Below, one piece after another: positions 30,459-39,545 of a stretch of 64,000 bases of DNA (position 1 is the first letter of the stretch; each line of letters opens with the position of its first letter). The translations under genes and the position numbers were made by a program. The notes beneath the pieces were generated by a model. It did not search any database. It was given only the letters and a program-made list of their open reading frames with translations, and was not told the DNA's origin. Location of the stretch: the NCBI RefSeq assembly GCF_018613875.1, contig NZ_JAGGPJ010000027.1:124001-188000 (forward strand). Direction: 5' to 3'. This DNA is from Arthrobacter sp. ISL-28. Lineage in GTDB: Bacteria; Actinomycetota; Actinomycetes; Actinomycetales; Micrococcaceae.

Positions 30459-31625
30459 GTGACCGAGGTACTTCCACCGCTCAACGCCGCCATACTCGTC
30501 GGAAATGGCCTGAGTATCGCTTTCAACCCCGAGTTGAATCTTGCAGCGATCACGAAAGAAATGATCGCGCGGATGGAGAGTGCGACCGAAGATGGGGACA
30601 AGGTCGTCCATGCCATGAATGAGATCGCGCGGCGAGCGGTCTCGGAAGGCGAGGTTACAGATGAGGACTTTGAAAAACTGGTCGGCGCATTTGATTCCCA
30701 AGTCTTGACCCTCGACGAACTCAGCAAGTTAGCGGATCTTGTGGCGCGCGAGGACACTGACCTGCGTAAGTCGATTCAGGACGTAGCGGCTTTCAGCCAG
30801 AAGGTCCGAGATATGGGTATTAGCTACGTGCTGGAAGTCATCATGGAACGTTCACGTGGAGACTGGACACTTCATGACGAGATGCATCAACTTGTCGAAG
30901 CCATCATCGACAGCTTCGGTGGCAACATCCATATCGGCAACCTCAACTACGACACCCTCCTACTTTCGGCATTAAAGGCTGTGGATGCACCGATGTCCGA
31001 CATGGGCCACGGCTACTCTCAGTTCTCGATCAAGGTCAAGGATGAGGACGACCCGGACGACGAGGGCGTGCCCTATATAGTCACTCGCCTGCGGACGGTG
31101 GCAAATTTTCCGGCTGGTCCCAGGTACCGAGTAAAGCTTCTGCATCTGCATGGATCTCTCACGTATTGGCACAGCGTCGAAAGCGATCTTCATTTCAAGG
31201 CGCCGGTGGACTTGCTTCGAAATCACTCCATGTGGGCGGGACTGCGCGACAGTGAACCCAAGTTTCGGCCGACCGTGGTTCTAGCAAACCAGAGGGACAA
31301 GGCCCATCACGTCGGGCGCTACCCGTTCAGATTGGCATATGAAACATTTCAGAAGGGGCTTCACGAGTCCCAACACTGGATGGTTATTGGTTACTCCTTT
31401 AGGGATGCGTGTGTGAACGATATCCTGCGCAACGAGTTCATCCGGCGGAAGGTGAAACCTCAGGTGCTCGTGTCCACATATGGCGATTTCCCTACTACAG
31501 AGGAAGTGGAACTGGCATTTGGATGGGGTGCAGAAGACGAGAGTTCCAGTCACTGGTTGACCATCAACCGTGAAGGGGCCAGGGGACTTCAAGAATCTGT
31601 GGATTGGGCTGTTTTCACTTCTTAG
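30459..31625 (+). CDS. SIR2-like domain protein, probable NAD-depleting defence effector
   Basis: A 388-residue stand-alone SIR2-like protein. Landmarks: ILVGNGLSIAF at 11-21 (NAD-binding glycine/serine loop), GNLNYDTLL near 160 (Asn-Asp pair), KLLHLHGSLTYW near 227 (catalytic His), and WMVIGYSFRD near 306, the pattern of anti-phage SIR2 proteins rather than deacetylases (no zinc cysteines are seen). Such proteins typically hydrolyse NAD+ on infection. GTG at 30459 is chosen as the residue just before the SIR2 core. It converges with a small membrane protein gene that could be a partner; no separate sensor domain is evident. Confidence 0.78.
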   Translation: MTEVLPPLNAAILVGNGLSIAFNPELNLAAITKEMIARMESATEDGDKVVHAMNEIARRAVSEGEVTDEDFEKLVGAFDSQVLTLDELSKLADLVAREDTDLRKSIQDVAAFSQKVRDMGISYVLEVIMERSRGDWTLHDEMHQLVEAIIDSFGGNIHIGNLNYDTLLLSALKAVDAPMSDMGHGYSQFSIKVKDEDDPDDEGVPYIVTRLRTVANFPAGPRYRVKLLHLHGSLTYWHSVESDLHFKAPVDLLRNHSMWAGLRDSEPKFRPTVVLANQRDKAHHVGRYPFRLAYETFQKGLHESQHWMVIGYSFRDACVNDILRNEFIRRKVKPQVLVSTYGDFPTTEEVELAFGWGAEDESSSHWLTINREGARGLQESVDWAVFTS

Positions 31626-31834
31626 AGGTCCGACCTTCATTCGGTGAAGCTGACGGCGGCGACGTGCTCATCTCAGGGCCAGCAGCAAGGCACTTCCAGA
31701 CCTGCCGAAACGGTCCTTCAGGCGTGATCCAAATCCTTTGCGGATCGGGGCGACTGCGAGGCAGCAGAGGCCCGGGGCGATGCGGCAATGGGCGGACCGG
31801 AGGACAGACGCGTTCAAGTCCCTCAGCTGGGGCG

Positions 31835-32290
31835 TTAGTCCTTAACGCCGAGGTCGCGCCGGACGGCTTCAACAAAGCTGTCGTAATTTTTGACGAGAAT
31901 GTCATGAGCCGCCTGAGCGTCTGCCGTTCTCTTCTCGGATTGCTGTTGGCTCAGTATCGAGAGGCATGCTTGTATGTCGCTCATCACCGTTCGCATCGCC
32001 TTCTTGACGCGGTTTGGGCCAAGTACATTGACGGGCGTTATGAAGCTCGAATCCTCCGGTACATCTCTGGCCGGCTTTTCCTGGATCAGTGCTGCCAGGG
32101 CATCTACGGCAGCAGAAAGGCTGCCTACCGCTGCAACGTACTCTTTTTGCTTCTCGTTACGCAGCCACTGCCAATGCTCAGTTGCCTTCCCAAGCGTTGA
32201 CCCCACCCAACTACCGATAAGTGCGAAAAGGCCCGTTCCCAGCGGTACCAGCAGCCACCACCATTGCCCTTGCCTGATCAAGTCGTCCAT
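31835..32290 (-). CDS. Small membrane-anchored helical protein (copy 1)
   Basis: About 151 residues: one N-terminal transmembrane helix (WWWLLVPLGTGLFALIGSWVGS) followed by a cytosolic helical domain beginning EHWQWLRNEKQKEYVAAV. The gene at 34583 has the same layout and the same TEHxQWLRNEKxKxY signature. Function is unknown; such proteins are frequent beside actinobacterial defence genes. The ATG at 32290 is preferred because TACGTT ends 6 nt before it; a GTG 15 bp further upstream is the alternative. It converges with the SIR2 gene. Confidence 0.68.
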   Translation of the reverse strand: MDDLIRQGQWWWLLVPLGTGLFALIGSWVGSTLGKATEHWQWLRNEKQKEYVAAVGSLSAAVDALAALIQEKPARDVPEDSSFITPVNVLGPNRVKKAMRTVMSDIQACLSILSQQQSEKRTADAQAAHDILVKNYDSFVEAVRRDLGVKD

Positions 32291-32452
32291 GGAGCAAACG
32301 TACACAATGAAGCGGTGCGGGCCTGCCAGGTCTTAACTGGCGCATTTTCCTCGAAAAGCGCGGATCGAGGCCAACAATGCGGGAAGGCGTTCCGTCAGCG
32401 CCCTTTACGGAGAGGGCAGCGGCAAAGGATGGGAAGGGTCTACCGACGTGAA

Positions 32453-33166
32453 TCAGCTCCGAAATTGGAACGCCCACCGCTCCACTTCATCTGCGCCGAC
32501 GGTCCTGGTGGCCATCGAGAGCTCCTTCGCCCAAGCGCCCATCACATACAAGGCCGCTTCGTAGGTGCTGAACGTGTAGTTGGTCGAGTTTGGTGTAAAA
32601 ACAGGCCACGGAGTGTAGTGATGCAGTGTGGCCAGGACACGGTTGTCGACAATCAAGCACGGATGGCTGAGATGTCCCTCGCCAGCGAAATAGAGATACT
32701 TGGTGAAGAAGTTCGGTCCCAGGGATCCGATAGCGTTCGCCCGGGGCTGGAATGTCAGGAATGCCTGTTCTGGGTCAGTGATCGACAGTTTTGCTGCTTT
32801 TTGTAGCAGACAACCAATCTTGTCCGGTTTCTTCTCCACGGAATGAATGCGGCGTGTTGTGTTCCGATGATTCGATCCTGTGCCCCAAGCTAGTGAGTGC
32901 CAAAGTAGGCGAAAGGCGCTCCTTCCACTTTCGTCGTCGCGAGCATCGGCGGCCATGGAGAAGAGGCGGCCGCGGTCTATCAAGCCCTCATCAGTTTCTC
33001 CGTTGGTGCCAACGACCGGACTTCCGGGTAGGTGCGCAATTCTCTGATTCCACCAGCCAAGGTTCAGCTTGAACCCATGATTTTCTATCGCATTCATCCG
33101 GGAGTTGCTTTCTACCCACTCCCGAAGCGATAAAGGGGCTGGCGGTATTGTACGAGGCTCGTTCAT
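32453..33166 (-). CDS. OGG-like HhH-GPD DNA glycosylase fold protein
   Basis: A 237-residue protein whose centre reads SLGPNFFTKYLYFAGEG then LSHPCLIVDNRVLATL. This matches the helix-hairpin-helix/GPD signature of OGG-type glycosylases: K156 sits where the catalytic lysine of OGG1 lies and D174 where its catalytic aspartate lies. The rest is poorly recognisable. Activity on damaged or phage-modified bases is inference. ATG at 33166 is chosen over one 21 bp upstream because TATCGT ends 6 nt before it. It lies among defence genes, which favours an anti-phage rather than housekeeping repair role. Confidence 0.65.
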   Translation of the reverse strand: MNEPRTIPPAPLSLREWVESNSRMNAIENHGFKLNLGWWNQRIAHLPGSPVVGTNGETDEGLIDRGRLFSMAADARDDESGRSAFRLLWHSLAWGTGSNHRNTTRRIHSVEKKPDKIGCLLQKAAKLSITDPEQAFLTFQPRANAIGSLGPNFFTKYLYFAGEGHLSHPCLIVDNRVLATLHHYTPWPVFTPNSTNYTFSTYEAALYVMGAWAKELSMATRTVGADEVERWAFQFRS

Positions 33167-33414
33167 TGCATCACGATAGCTGACCATGGGGGTGCCGTCT
33201 GAGTGAAGGCTGGGCCGCCCTTAAAAGCCTAAATGGCCCTCCTAAGCTCCTGATTTAGCAGACAGGGTAAATATCCCCAGTGAGTGACGTTAGGCCTTCA
33301 AAAGGGCTTTTACGGCCGGATGCGACCGTTTGGCGGCACTGAGCGCCGCTATTTTCAGCATTATGCACCGCCGCGTCCAGGAGGAGATCGCGGGGATAAA
33401 CAAGACGGCCATGC

Positions 33415-34452
33415 CTATCGGCTGTCAGCAGGGCGTCCAGCCTGTCCGCCTTCAGTAAGCGGGTGTCTATACGCCGTCGGAACCAGTGTGGAGCGGCTTG
33501 GCACCCAGCTCGACCAGTATCGCCAACGTCCGCCTGAGCAATTGAGGCCTGTATCCAAGTCGATCTGGTCGATCACTATCAGCATGGTTCTCTGGTCTTC
33601 GGCGTGTCGCACTTCGCCCTCAGTTATGTCTACTGCCAGGCGCTCTGTAGTGCTGCCCTTGACCTCGATGTGAGTGATTTCATTTCCCCGGATCACCGTT
33701 ACATCCCACGCCTCGGTCGCGCCTACATCCGCGGTGGCAAAGCCGAGAGACTCAAAGTGATCAATCACCTGCTTCACGGCATACTGCTCGACAGCCTTGC
33801 GGCGATCCGGATCCGGCTGGCGGCCGTAGCCTGATCGACCACTTTTGGAGGTACTTGGGCGAGTCCTAGGCGTTGGCTCGTCAGCCGGTACATCAACGGC
33901 TACCTGTCCGAGTTCCTTTAGGTCCGGCATGGCATCGACGAGGGCCGCAGGAAACTTGACTAGATAAGCCTGTGCCGCGCGTATGGCGCGCTTATCCGAG
34001 ATGGCGAAGGGGAAATACAGTGGTTTCTTACCGTGAACGGCGATGAGTTCGCTGCGAATACTTCTAATAGTCGGTTCTAAGGCCCGCACAGCGGAAAGGG
34101 GTATCGGTGCCTTCAACTCGCGATACCCCTGAAGCATTGCTTCCCAAGCGTCCTCCTGTCCATGCGCAGGCCGCTGCCGCCCGTAACTACCTCTGCTTTG
34201 CCATTCTAGAGACGAGGCTACGGCGCTCGAGCTGCAGTGGGAGTATCCAGTTAATGCTGGACCGTGATTTTTTCGCCAGTGCAGAACGATGTCGCCTGGC
34301 CTGACATAGCGCACCGTCTCGTAAGACCATTCCTCCAGCCCTGCATCGTTGACCTGGGGAGCAATCAGATTTTCACCGATAAGGTCCCGATTGGAGATCT
34401 CCATCCAATAACGCTCGCGGCTATCAGCCTTCCACCATTCGTTTATCGCCAT
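33415..34452 (-). CDS. EVE-like / DUF3883 PD-(D/E)XK protein, putative modification-dependent restriction enzyme
   Basis: About 345 residues. The N-terminal domain (INEWWKADSRERYWMEISNR then VRPGDIVLHWRK) resembles EVE/YTH-like readers of modified bases. After a Ser/Arg/Pro linker the C-terminal domain has the DUF3883 pattern: RKAVEQYAVKQVIDHFESLG, EAWDVTVIRGNEITHIEVKGST, with the Asp and the ExK of a PD-(D/E)XK nuclease site. Together these suggest recognition of modified DNA and cleavage, a type IV restriction logic. The ATG at 34452 is chosen because TATGCT ends 7 nt before it; in-frame starts at 34464 and 34530 exist. Confidence 0.7.
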   Translation of the reverse strand: MAINEWWKADSRERYWMEISNRDLIGENLIAPQVNDAGLEEWSYETVRYVRPGDIVLHWRKNHGPALTGYSHCSSSAVASSLEWQSRGSYGRQRPAHGQEDAWEAMLQGYRELKAPIPLSAVRALEPTIRSIRSELIAVHGKKPLYFPFAISDKRAIRAAQAYLVKFPAALVDAMPDLKELGQVAVDVPADEPTPRTRPSTSKSGRSGYGRQPDPDRRKAVEQYAVKQVIDHFESLGFATADVGATEAWDVTVIRGNEITHIEVKGSTTERLAVDITEGEVRHAEDQRTMLIVIDQIDLDTGLNCSGGRWRYWSSWVPSRSTLVPTAYRHPLTEGGQAGRPADSR

Positions 34453-34582
34453 GCTTGTCAGCATAGAACGCGCAGTTAGCCGGTGGGCCGAAGGTGCTCT
34501 TGTGGCGAAGCCCGGCGGCAAGTCCCACACAACTGCAAGCGGTCATGTGATATGCCGCACCGCTACGTCAATCTAGTTGGGT

Positions 34583-35179
34583 TCAGTAGCGCTGTTCAGT
34601 CCCTCGCATCTCAGAAATGGACGGGCCCGGGGGATGTAAGTGACTCGAACCTAACTCACGAGGCGGATGCCGTCTCTTGGCGCGGATATGTTTGACGGCG
34701 GACCAAACATCAGCGAATCGGGTGGGGCCGTCAGAAACGCTTAGATCTCGGCGAATTTTCTCGTGAAGTCGTTTAGTGAGGCGTGATATCTCTTGTCTTA
34801 CTTCGGACTCCGTGCCGAAGTACTGCCATTTACGTCCCGGTTGCAATCCCCGACGCATTAATGAGAGTTGATACTGAAGGCTTTCGATCTGGATTGCTTC
34901 CATGTGAACGGTTAGCGGCGCTAGAAGCGCAACCCGATCCAAAACCAGAAGGCGCTCGATTCGCGCCGTTTCCTCGGACGCTGATTCCAGCGGGGCCCGG
35001 GAATCTCTGATGATGGCATTAAAACTGTGGCAGACTTCGAGAAAATCTTCATAGGCCTTCATCTTCTCGTTGCGAAGCCACTGCTTGTGTTCTGTAGTCC
35101 GTGTAAAAAATGCGCCTAGAAGGCTCCCGGACAAGGCCGCAGCAGCAGCTATCAGGGCGATCTGAAGGTCTTGAGGCAT
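34583..35179 (-). CDS. Small membrane-anchored helical protein (copy 2)
   Basis: A 198-residue protein with an N-terminal transmembrane helix (IALIAAAAALSGSLLGAFF) and a long cytosolic helical region beginning TEHKQWLRNEKMKAYEDFLEV, the same signature as the gene at 31835. The last 40 residues are basic and Pro-rich. TAAGTT ends 6 nt before the ATG. It is read in the same direction as the DUF3883 gene downstream, 131 bp away, but each seems to have its own promoter. Function unknown. Confidence 0.68.
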   Translation of the reverse strand: MPQDLQIALIAAAAALSGSLLGAFFTRTTEHKQWLRNEKMKAYEDFLEVCHSFNAIIRDSRAPLESASEETARIERLLVLDRVALLAPLTVHMEAIQIESLQYQLSLMRRGLQPGRKWQYFGTESEVRQEISRLTKRLHEKIRRDLSVSDGPTRFADVWSAVKHIRAKRRHPPRELGSSHLHPPGPSISEMRGTEQRY

Positions 35180-35321
35180 GGCTACAACTTACTCAGGGCA
35201 GAGACCTCGAGGGAAAATGGGCTGGTCCTGCCGGGACATAGATGTGCTTCAGAGCCGCCTCGTCTCGGGAACGGGTTGTAAGCGTCGCTTTCAACAACGT
35301 TCTCTTTGCCCGCGAGAGGAT

Positions 35322-36716
35322 CTATGCCGCGTCGGACGAGTCTTCAGCTTCATCTGCGCTATTCTCCGATACGGCTGCCTTGCTGCCCAGACGCACTGCC
35401 AGCCATTCCGATGTTGCGACTTCCAATTGGTGCGCCTGGTTGCGAAGCGAGTCCGCACGGGATCTGGCCTCTTGAACGATAGCAGCTAAACGTTCTTGCT
35501 CCGGCAGGTCGGGAACGGGGATAGGAAGGGCTTTGACGTCCGAACTGTTGATCGTCGCGAGGTTCGTCGTTTGCTTGGCACAGTCATCAAAGTACCAACG
35601 TCCGGCAGGACCATGCATGTATGCAAAAACGAATTCTGGCAGCAACCGCTTACGGTTTACTCGAACGCGCAGGACGTGGTTCTGATGAACACAACCTTCT
35701 ATCTCGCCGTTCCAGATTGCAGGTCTACCGACGAGCTCGCGACTATTGCCTTCGCATAGGAGGAGGTCGCCTGGTTCAAGTTCGTACTGCTTCGCGTTTT
35801 GCGGGGGCACATCAATTTGCTTCATGACATCTAGGTCTAGGAATCCGTCCTGAACATTGGCCACGCGCAAGTATGGTCTGGCATTGGCACCAGGACGATT
35901 GGTTGGGCTCTTCGTAACACCGTAAGCCACTTCGGACAGCCCCTTTTGCCCGAGTGGGTGCAATTGTCCATCGGAAGTAATTTCCTGCACCGCACCCTGC
36001 TTGGCTGCCATCCCCTTCCGAACGGACCAGCGGGAGATCTTGCTTCTTTGTACGTCGAAGGGCCCACGAATGGTTTCGAAGTCTGGAACACGAATGCCGA
36101 GAAATTCCAGCATCTCAGCTCCCGCCTTCGTTATGAGGGGCAGGGCTTCGTTTCTCAGATCAAGGGCTTCTCGATTACGGGCGGCAAGTTCTTTGAGCAA
36201 GGCGTCCTGTTCAGGAAGCCCTGGCACAGGAAGCAATAGCTTCTCAAACTCCTCTGCTGGGAGTCTCTTTCGCCCACTGTGACCGATCACTTGCGCATTG
36301 ATTTGGGCGCGGAAGACAGAAGTTCTACAGAGGAGGCGCATGTAGGCGGGACGCACCAGTCCAGGATTAGAAAGGTCGTAGATGGGGTATTCAGACGAAA
36401 AGGCTAGGTCCTGCTCGTCATCACCGAGCACACCGATCGCGCCGTTACGGACATCGATCCGGCTGAAGACGACATCGCCGGGGCGTGCCCGAAACGTGCT
36501 GCCCTTGCTCGTCCTCTTCGCATTTCTTAGAGAGATCTGTCCCCCAAAATCGATGCTACCCAGTGGAATGTTGCCGGCCGCAGGCTCTATGCGCCGCGTA
36601 GCTAGTTCACTCACGGGGCGAAGCATGTGGACTACTGTGGGCGCCCATGACGGAACATCATGGGACTTGACGTCCCAGCGTGCGAGGCCTGCGCGCCATA
36701 CTGACAAAACTCGCAT
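35322..36716 (-). CDS. hsdS: Type I-like restriction-modification specificity subunit
   Basis: A 464-residue S subunit with two target-recognition domains, each followed by a conserved helix: LLPVPGLPEQDALLKELAARNREAL near 170 and IPVPDLPEQERLAAIVQEA near 420. It reads the DNA site for the methylase/nuclease encoded immediately upstream. The ATG shares its A with the last base of the upstream TGA stop (TGATG), so translation is coupled; the longer open frame upstream belongs to the overlap with that gene. No separate HsdR gene is present nearby. Confidence 0.88.
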   Translation of the reverse strand: MRVLSVWRAGLARWDVKSHDVPSWAPTVVHMLRPVSELATRRIEPAAGNIPLGSIDFGGQISLRNAKRTSKGSTFRARPGDVVFSRIDVRNGAIGVLGDDEQDLAFSSEYPIYDLSNPGLVRPAYMRLLCRTSVFRAQINAQVIGHSGRKRLPAEEFEKLLLPVPGLPEQDALLKELAARNREALDLRNEALPLITKAGAEMLEFLGIRVPDFETIRGPFDVQRSKISRWSVRKGMAAKQGAVQEITSDGQLHPLGQKGLSEVAYGVTKSPTNRPGANARPYLRVANVQDGFLDLDVMKQIDVPPQNAKQYELEPGDLLLCEGNSRELVGRPAIWNGEIEGCVHQNHVLRVRVNRKRLLPEFVFAYMHGPAGRWYFDDCAKQTTNLATINSSDVKALPIPVPDLPEQERLAAIVQEARSRADSLRNQAHQLEVATSEWLAVRLGSKAAVSENSADEAEDSSDAA

Positions 36717-39133
36717 CAGACCACCGCGCCCGAGGAGGCTGTAAGGGACAGGGAATTGCGGCTCCATTCCCGGAAGGCCTCAAGAACACTGGGTAGTTCA
36801 TTGGGCACGGAATCGCCGGTGACGCCTGTGGACGTGATGCCGGCATGCTCAACTTCCGCCATGAAGATTGGGTAGTCGTCCAGCTGCTTGGCAGCAGCGG
36901 TTATGCGCTCCGCCTTTTCTTTCTCCAACTCCCGAATAATCGTGTCCCGGGTCTTTGTAGCTGCCTTCACTGCCGCACGCTCATCCTTGTTGAGGAGGCT
37001 GTTCCATGTTCGTCGTGCAGCGTTGAGACGGGCTGTGTCAGAGCGATCGAGATACGCGTCTGCCAGGGCTTGCTGGGCGTTAAGGGCGTCTCCGGCGTTG
37101 ATGCCATGCGACTCTAGCGTTTCGCAGAGCTGTTCGGTTGCCTTCGTGCGCAATGGTTCAAAGACTGTTTGTTCGAGTTCTTCAGAAGCTGTAATAAGAG
37201 CTTGTTTCCAAGCCACTCGATCCTCTGCCGTGAATCGCTCGAGCAGGACAATCGAGGTCTTGACGGTCGCTTTGGCGCTCGCGAATACCTCCTGGGGCAG
37301 CGAGATGACTGCCCGCAGCCGTGCAGTGCCCTCTATGTAATCCCGGAACCATTCAAGGCTGGGATTATTGAGGAGTCCGTCCGGCAAGACAATGGCCACA
37401 CGACCTCCTGGCTTGAGAAGGCGGATGGCACGCTCGACGAACAGAGATTCTGTGGGACGGGAATTCCTCACCTGGGAAGTTGCAGTTTCGCCTCCGACTG
37501 GGTTTCGACCGATATCGAATAGCTGCAGGATGGGCCACTTCTCACGTTCAGCGATTGCGAGTTGAGCGCGACTTGCTGCCCAATGTTCTCCATACCTTGC
37601 TGCATTGATTGCGGCATCGTCCTCGGACTCCACCATGCGCGTCTGGGTGGTATCCCCGGTCAGCTGGTCTGCTGTAACCGTTGCCCCGAATGGGGGATTT
37701 GTCAGTACGACATCGAATCTATTCTCAAGGAGGCCTCCGGTATCGAGCAGTCCATCGTGAAAATAGATGCCGCCGTGTCCGTCGCCATGCATGATCATGT
37801 TCATTTTGCTTGTGCGCGCAGCGCGCGCTTCCGCGTCCGATCCGAAAATGCACTCCCGTGAAAGACGTCCCAAACGGGAAGTCGAGTCTTCCATATCCAG
37901 GCTCGCATTCAGAGCATGCTTATTCTCATCGATAGCGTCGGCAAGCCGCGCGTCGTCCCAGCTTTCGTGCGCCGCCTGGGCTTGCAACTTTGCAATAGCT
38001 GCATCTTTCTCATCTTGGACCGAACGCTCTATCTGGTCCCGGACGTATTCGAAGGTCCTTATGAGGAAGCCACCTGTTCCGCTTGCCGGGTCGCATACGA
38101 GCTCGTCTTCGCGCGGGTCGACTAACCCGACCATAAAGTCCACGATTGGACGGGGGGTAAAGAACTGGCCAAGTTCTCCACGGAATGTCTGTCCAAGGAA
38201 TTGCTCGAAGGCAATGCCTTTGATGTCGTCACTGGTGGCTGAAAGGTTGAATCGCTCGAGCTTTTCGACGAGGCGTCGGAACGTGGCGTAGCTGATGTTC
38301 AGACGATCGCCCTTCTCGAAGAGTCGGTCGCTCTTCAACCCCTTCTTGGTGTCATCGAAGAGATCTGTCATGACTTCGTCGGCACGACTCCGTCGAACCT
38401 TCGCGTACCTGTCCATATAGTCGCGCGTGAAGCGATCGCCCTCTGCACCTCGTTCGAAGTACATCTTGATGAACAGAACCTTTGAGATCTCGTCAAACGC
38501 TGCGCCTGGATCCAACTTATGGTTATCGCGCAGGATGGCATGGCACTCGTGAAGGAGCTTCCGAAATTCGTCTCGCGAAAAAGCTTTCGTGGCCGCCCGG
38601 ATAGCCTCTAGGCGTTTGGCGTCCGAGAGGTCTTCGGCGTGGGGCGCGTCCTCTATATCGACTCGCGTGCCTGGTGCACCAGGAACTAGGCGAAACGCTC
38701 GGGTTTCCTTCTCGTTGTGTGCGACCATGAATTCGCAGCCAACGGCTCTCGCATAGCTTTCACCCTGGGAATAATCGGCGGGGACGATCGTGACGTGCTC
38801 TGCTTTAGTTTCAACGACGAGCACGTAGTCGCGGTTTGCAGTAAGCGCATCTTCATCCTTGGCAACTACGATATCGGCCTTCGGTGACCCGTGGCCGTGC
38901 ATGGTGCGCTTTTCCTGCGCCATCTGCTTCAGTGAATATCCGTAGCGTGAGTGCAGCCTGTGGATGAACCTCTGCCGAACAACCTCCTCCGGTTTCGCCT
39001 GGAGCCATTTACCTCGGAGCGGCGCCCATACAAAGCCGTTGACTATCTGGATGACGTCAGCCCCTTCGCCGAAGTGTGATGTTGGGGGGCTCGTCGGCTT
39101 GGCAGTCGAACCGGCTGCGCTCTTTTTCGGCAT
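36716..39133 (-). CDS. hsdM: N6-adenine methylase fused to an N-terminal nuclease-like domain
   Basis: An 805-residue protein. Residues about 40-150 form a type I R-subunit N-terminal-like domain with KADIVVAKDED and VLVVETKAEHV, giving the D and ExK of a PD-(D/E)XK site. An HsdM helical domain follows, then the methylase with DPASGTGGFLIRTFEY (SAM motif I) and VVLTNPPFGA (NPPF). The C-terminus is helical. With the S subunit this may both methylate and cut, as BcgI-type IIB/IIG enzymes do, since no helicase subunit is seen. Strong AAGGAG site 4 nt before the ATG. Confidence 0.87.
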   Translation of the reverse strand: MPKKSAAGSTAKPTSPPTSHFGEGADVIQIVNGFVWAPLRGKWLQAKPEEVVRQRFIHRLHSRYGYSLKQMAQEKRTMHGHGSPKADIVVAKDEDALTANRDYVLVVETKAEHVTIVPADYSQGESYARAVGCEFMVAHNEKETRAFRLVPGAPGTRVDIEDAPHAEDLSDAKRLEAIRAATKAFSRDEFRKLLHECHAILRDNHKLDPGAAFDEISKVLFIKMYFERGAEGDRFTRDYMDRYAKVRRSRADEVMTDLFDDTKKGLKSDRLFEKGDRLNISYATFRRLVEKLERFNLSATSDDIKGIAFEQFLGQTFRGELGQFFTPRPIVDFMVGLVDPREDELVCDPASGTGGFLIRTFEYVRDQIERSVQDEKDAAIAKLQAQAAHESWDDARLADAIDENKHALNASLDMEDSTSRLGRLSRECIFGSDAEARAARTSKMNMIMHGDGHGGIYFHDGLLDTGGLLENRFDVVLTNPPFGATVTADQLTGDTTQTRMVESEDDAAINAARYGEHWAASRAQLAIAEREKWPILQLFDIGRNPVGGETATSQVRNSRPTESLFVERAIRLLKPGGRVAIVLPDGLLNNPSLEWFRDYIEGTARLRAVISLPQEVFASAKATVKTSIVLLERFTAEDRVAWKQALITASEELEQTVFEPLRTKATEQLCETLESHGINAGDALNAQQALADAYLDRSDTARLNAARRTWNSLLNKDERAAVKAATKTRDTIIRELEKEKAERITAAAKQLDDYPIFMAEVEHAGITSTGVTGDSVPNELPSVLEAFREWSRNSLSLTASSGAVV

Positions 39134-39545
39134 TTGTCTCCTTGTGAAATTTCCAGCTCATGTGTGTCGCAGGCCAGCCGCTGAAGCCGCTTGGCAGCTG
39201 CCCCCCGCTGGCTGCCAGGGAAGCGATAGCCCCAGGAACCAGCATTCTTGTGGTTGTGGGCGGCGCAGTCGTTGGGGTTGCCGGCCAGTTCGGCGACAAA
39301 CCTATCCGTAATGCGTCATGCACATGAGTCCGACTACCAACAATAGCGAACCAGACAGGGCAGGGTTTGGTTGCCCACGCGGGATAGGCAGCTCTTGCAG
39401 TGAACCGGAGGGCATCTCCGTCGAGACTGTGGCCCCACAGTTCGTCAACAAGCCAACCGCGCTGCTCCACCGTCCTCACTATCTTCACCTCCAGCTCGTG
39501 GACATGCGAAAGCCTAAGCGTAGGGCCCGACAGTCCTTGCTCCAC
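39057..39545 (-). CDS. Doubtful hypothetical ORF upstream of the methylase
   Basis: A 162-codon frame that overlaps the first 77 bp of the methylase gene. The middle (ELEVKIVRTVEQRGWLVDELWGHSLDGDALRF) looks protein-like, but the tail has biased composition and there is no recognised domain or clear ribosome-binding site. It may be a decayed gene. It occupies most of the 578-bp stretch 39134-39711, in which I see no better candidate. Confidence 0.25.
   Translation of the reverse strand: MEQGLSGPTLRLSHVHELEVKIVRTVEQRGWLVDELWGHSLDGDALRFTARAAYPAWATKPCPVWFAIVGSRTHVHDALRIGLSPNWPATPTTAPPTTTRMLVPGAIASLAASGGQLPSGFSGWPATHMSWKFHKETNAEKERSRFDCQADEPPNITLRRRG

Noticed and set aside
31604-32200. 198-codon plus-strand frame
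   Set aside because: Antisense to the small membrane protein gene at 31835-32290, which has a membrane helix, a -10 box and a paralogue.
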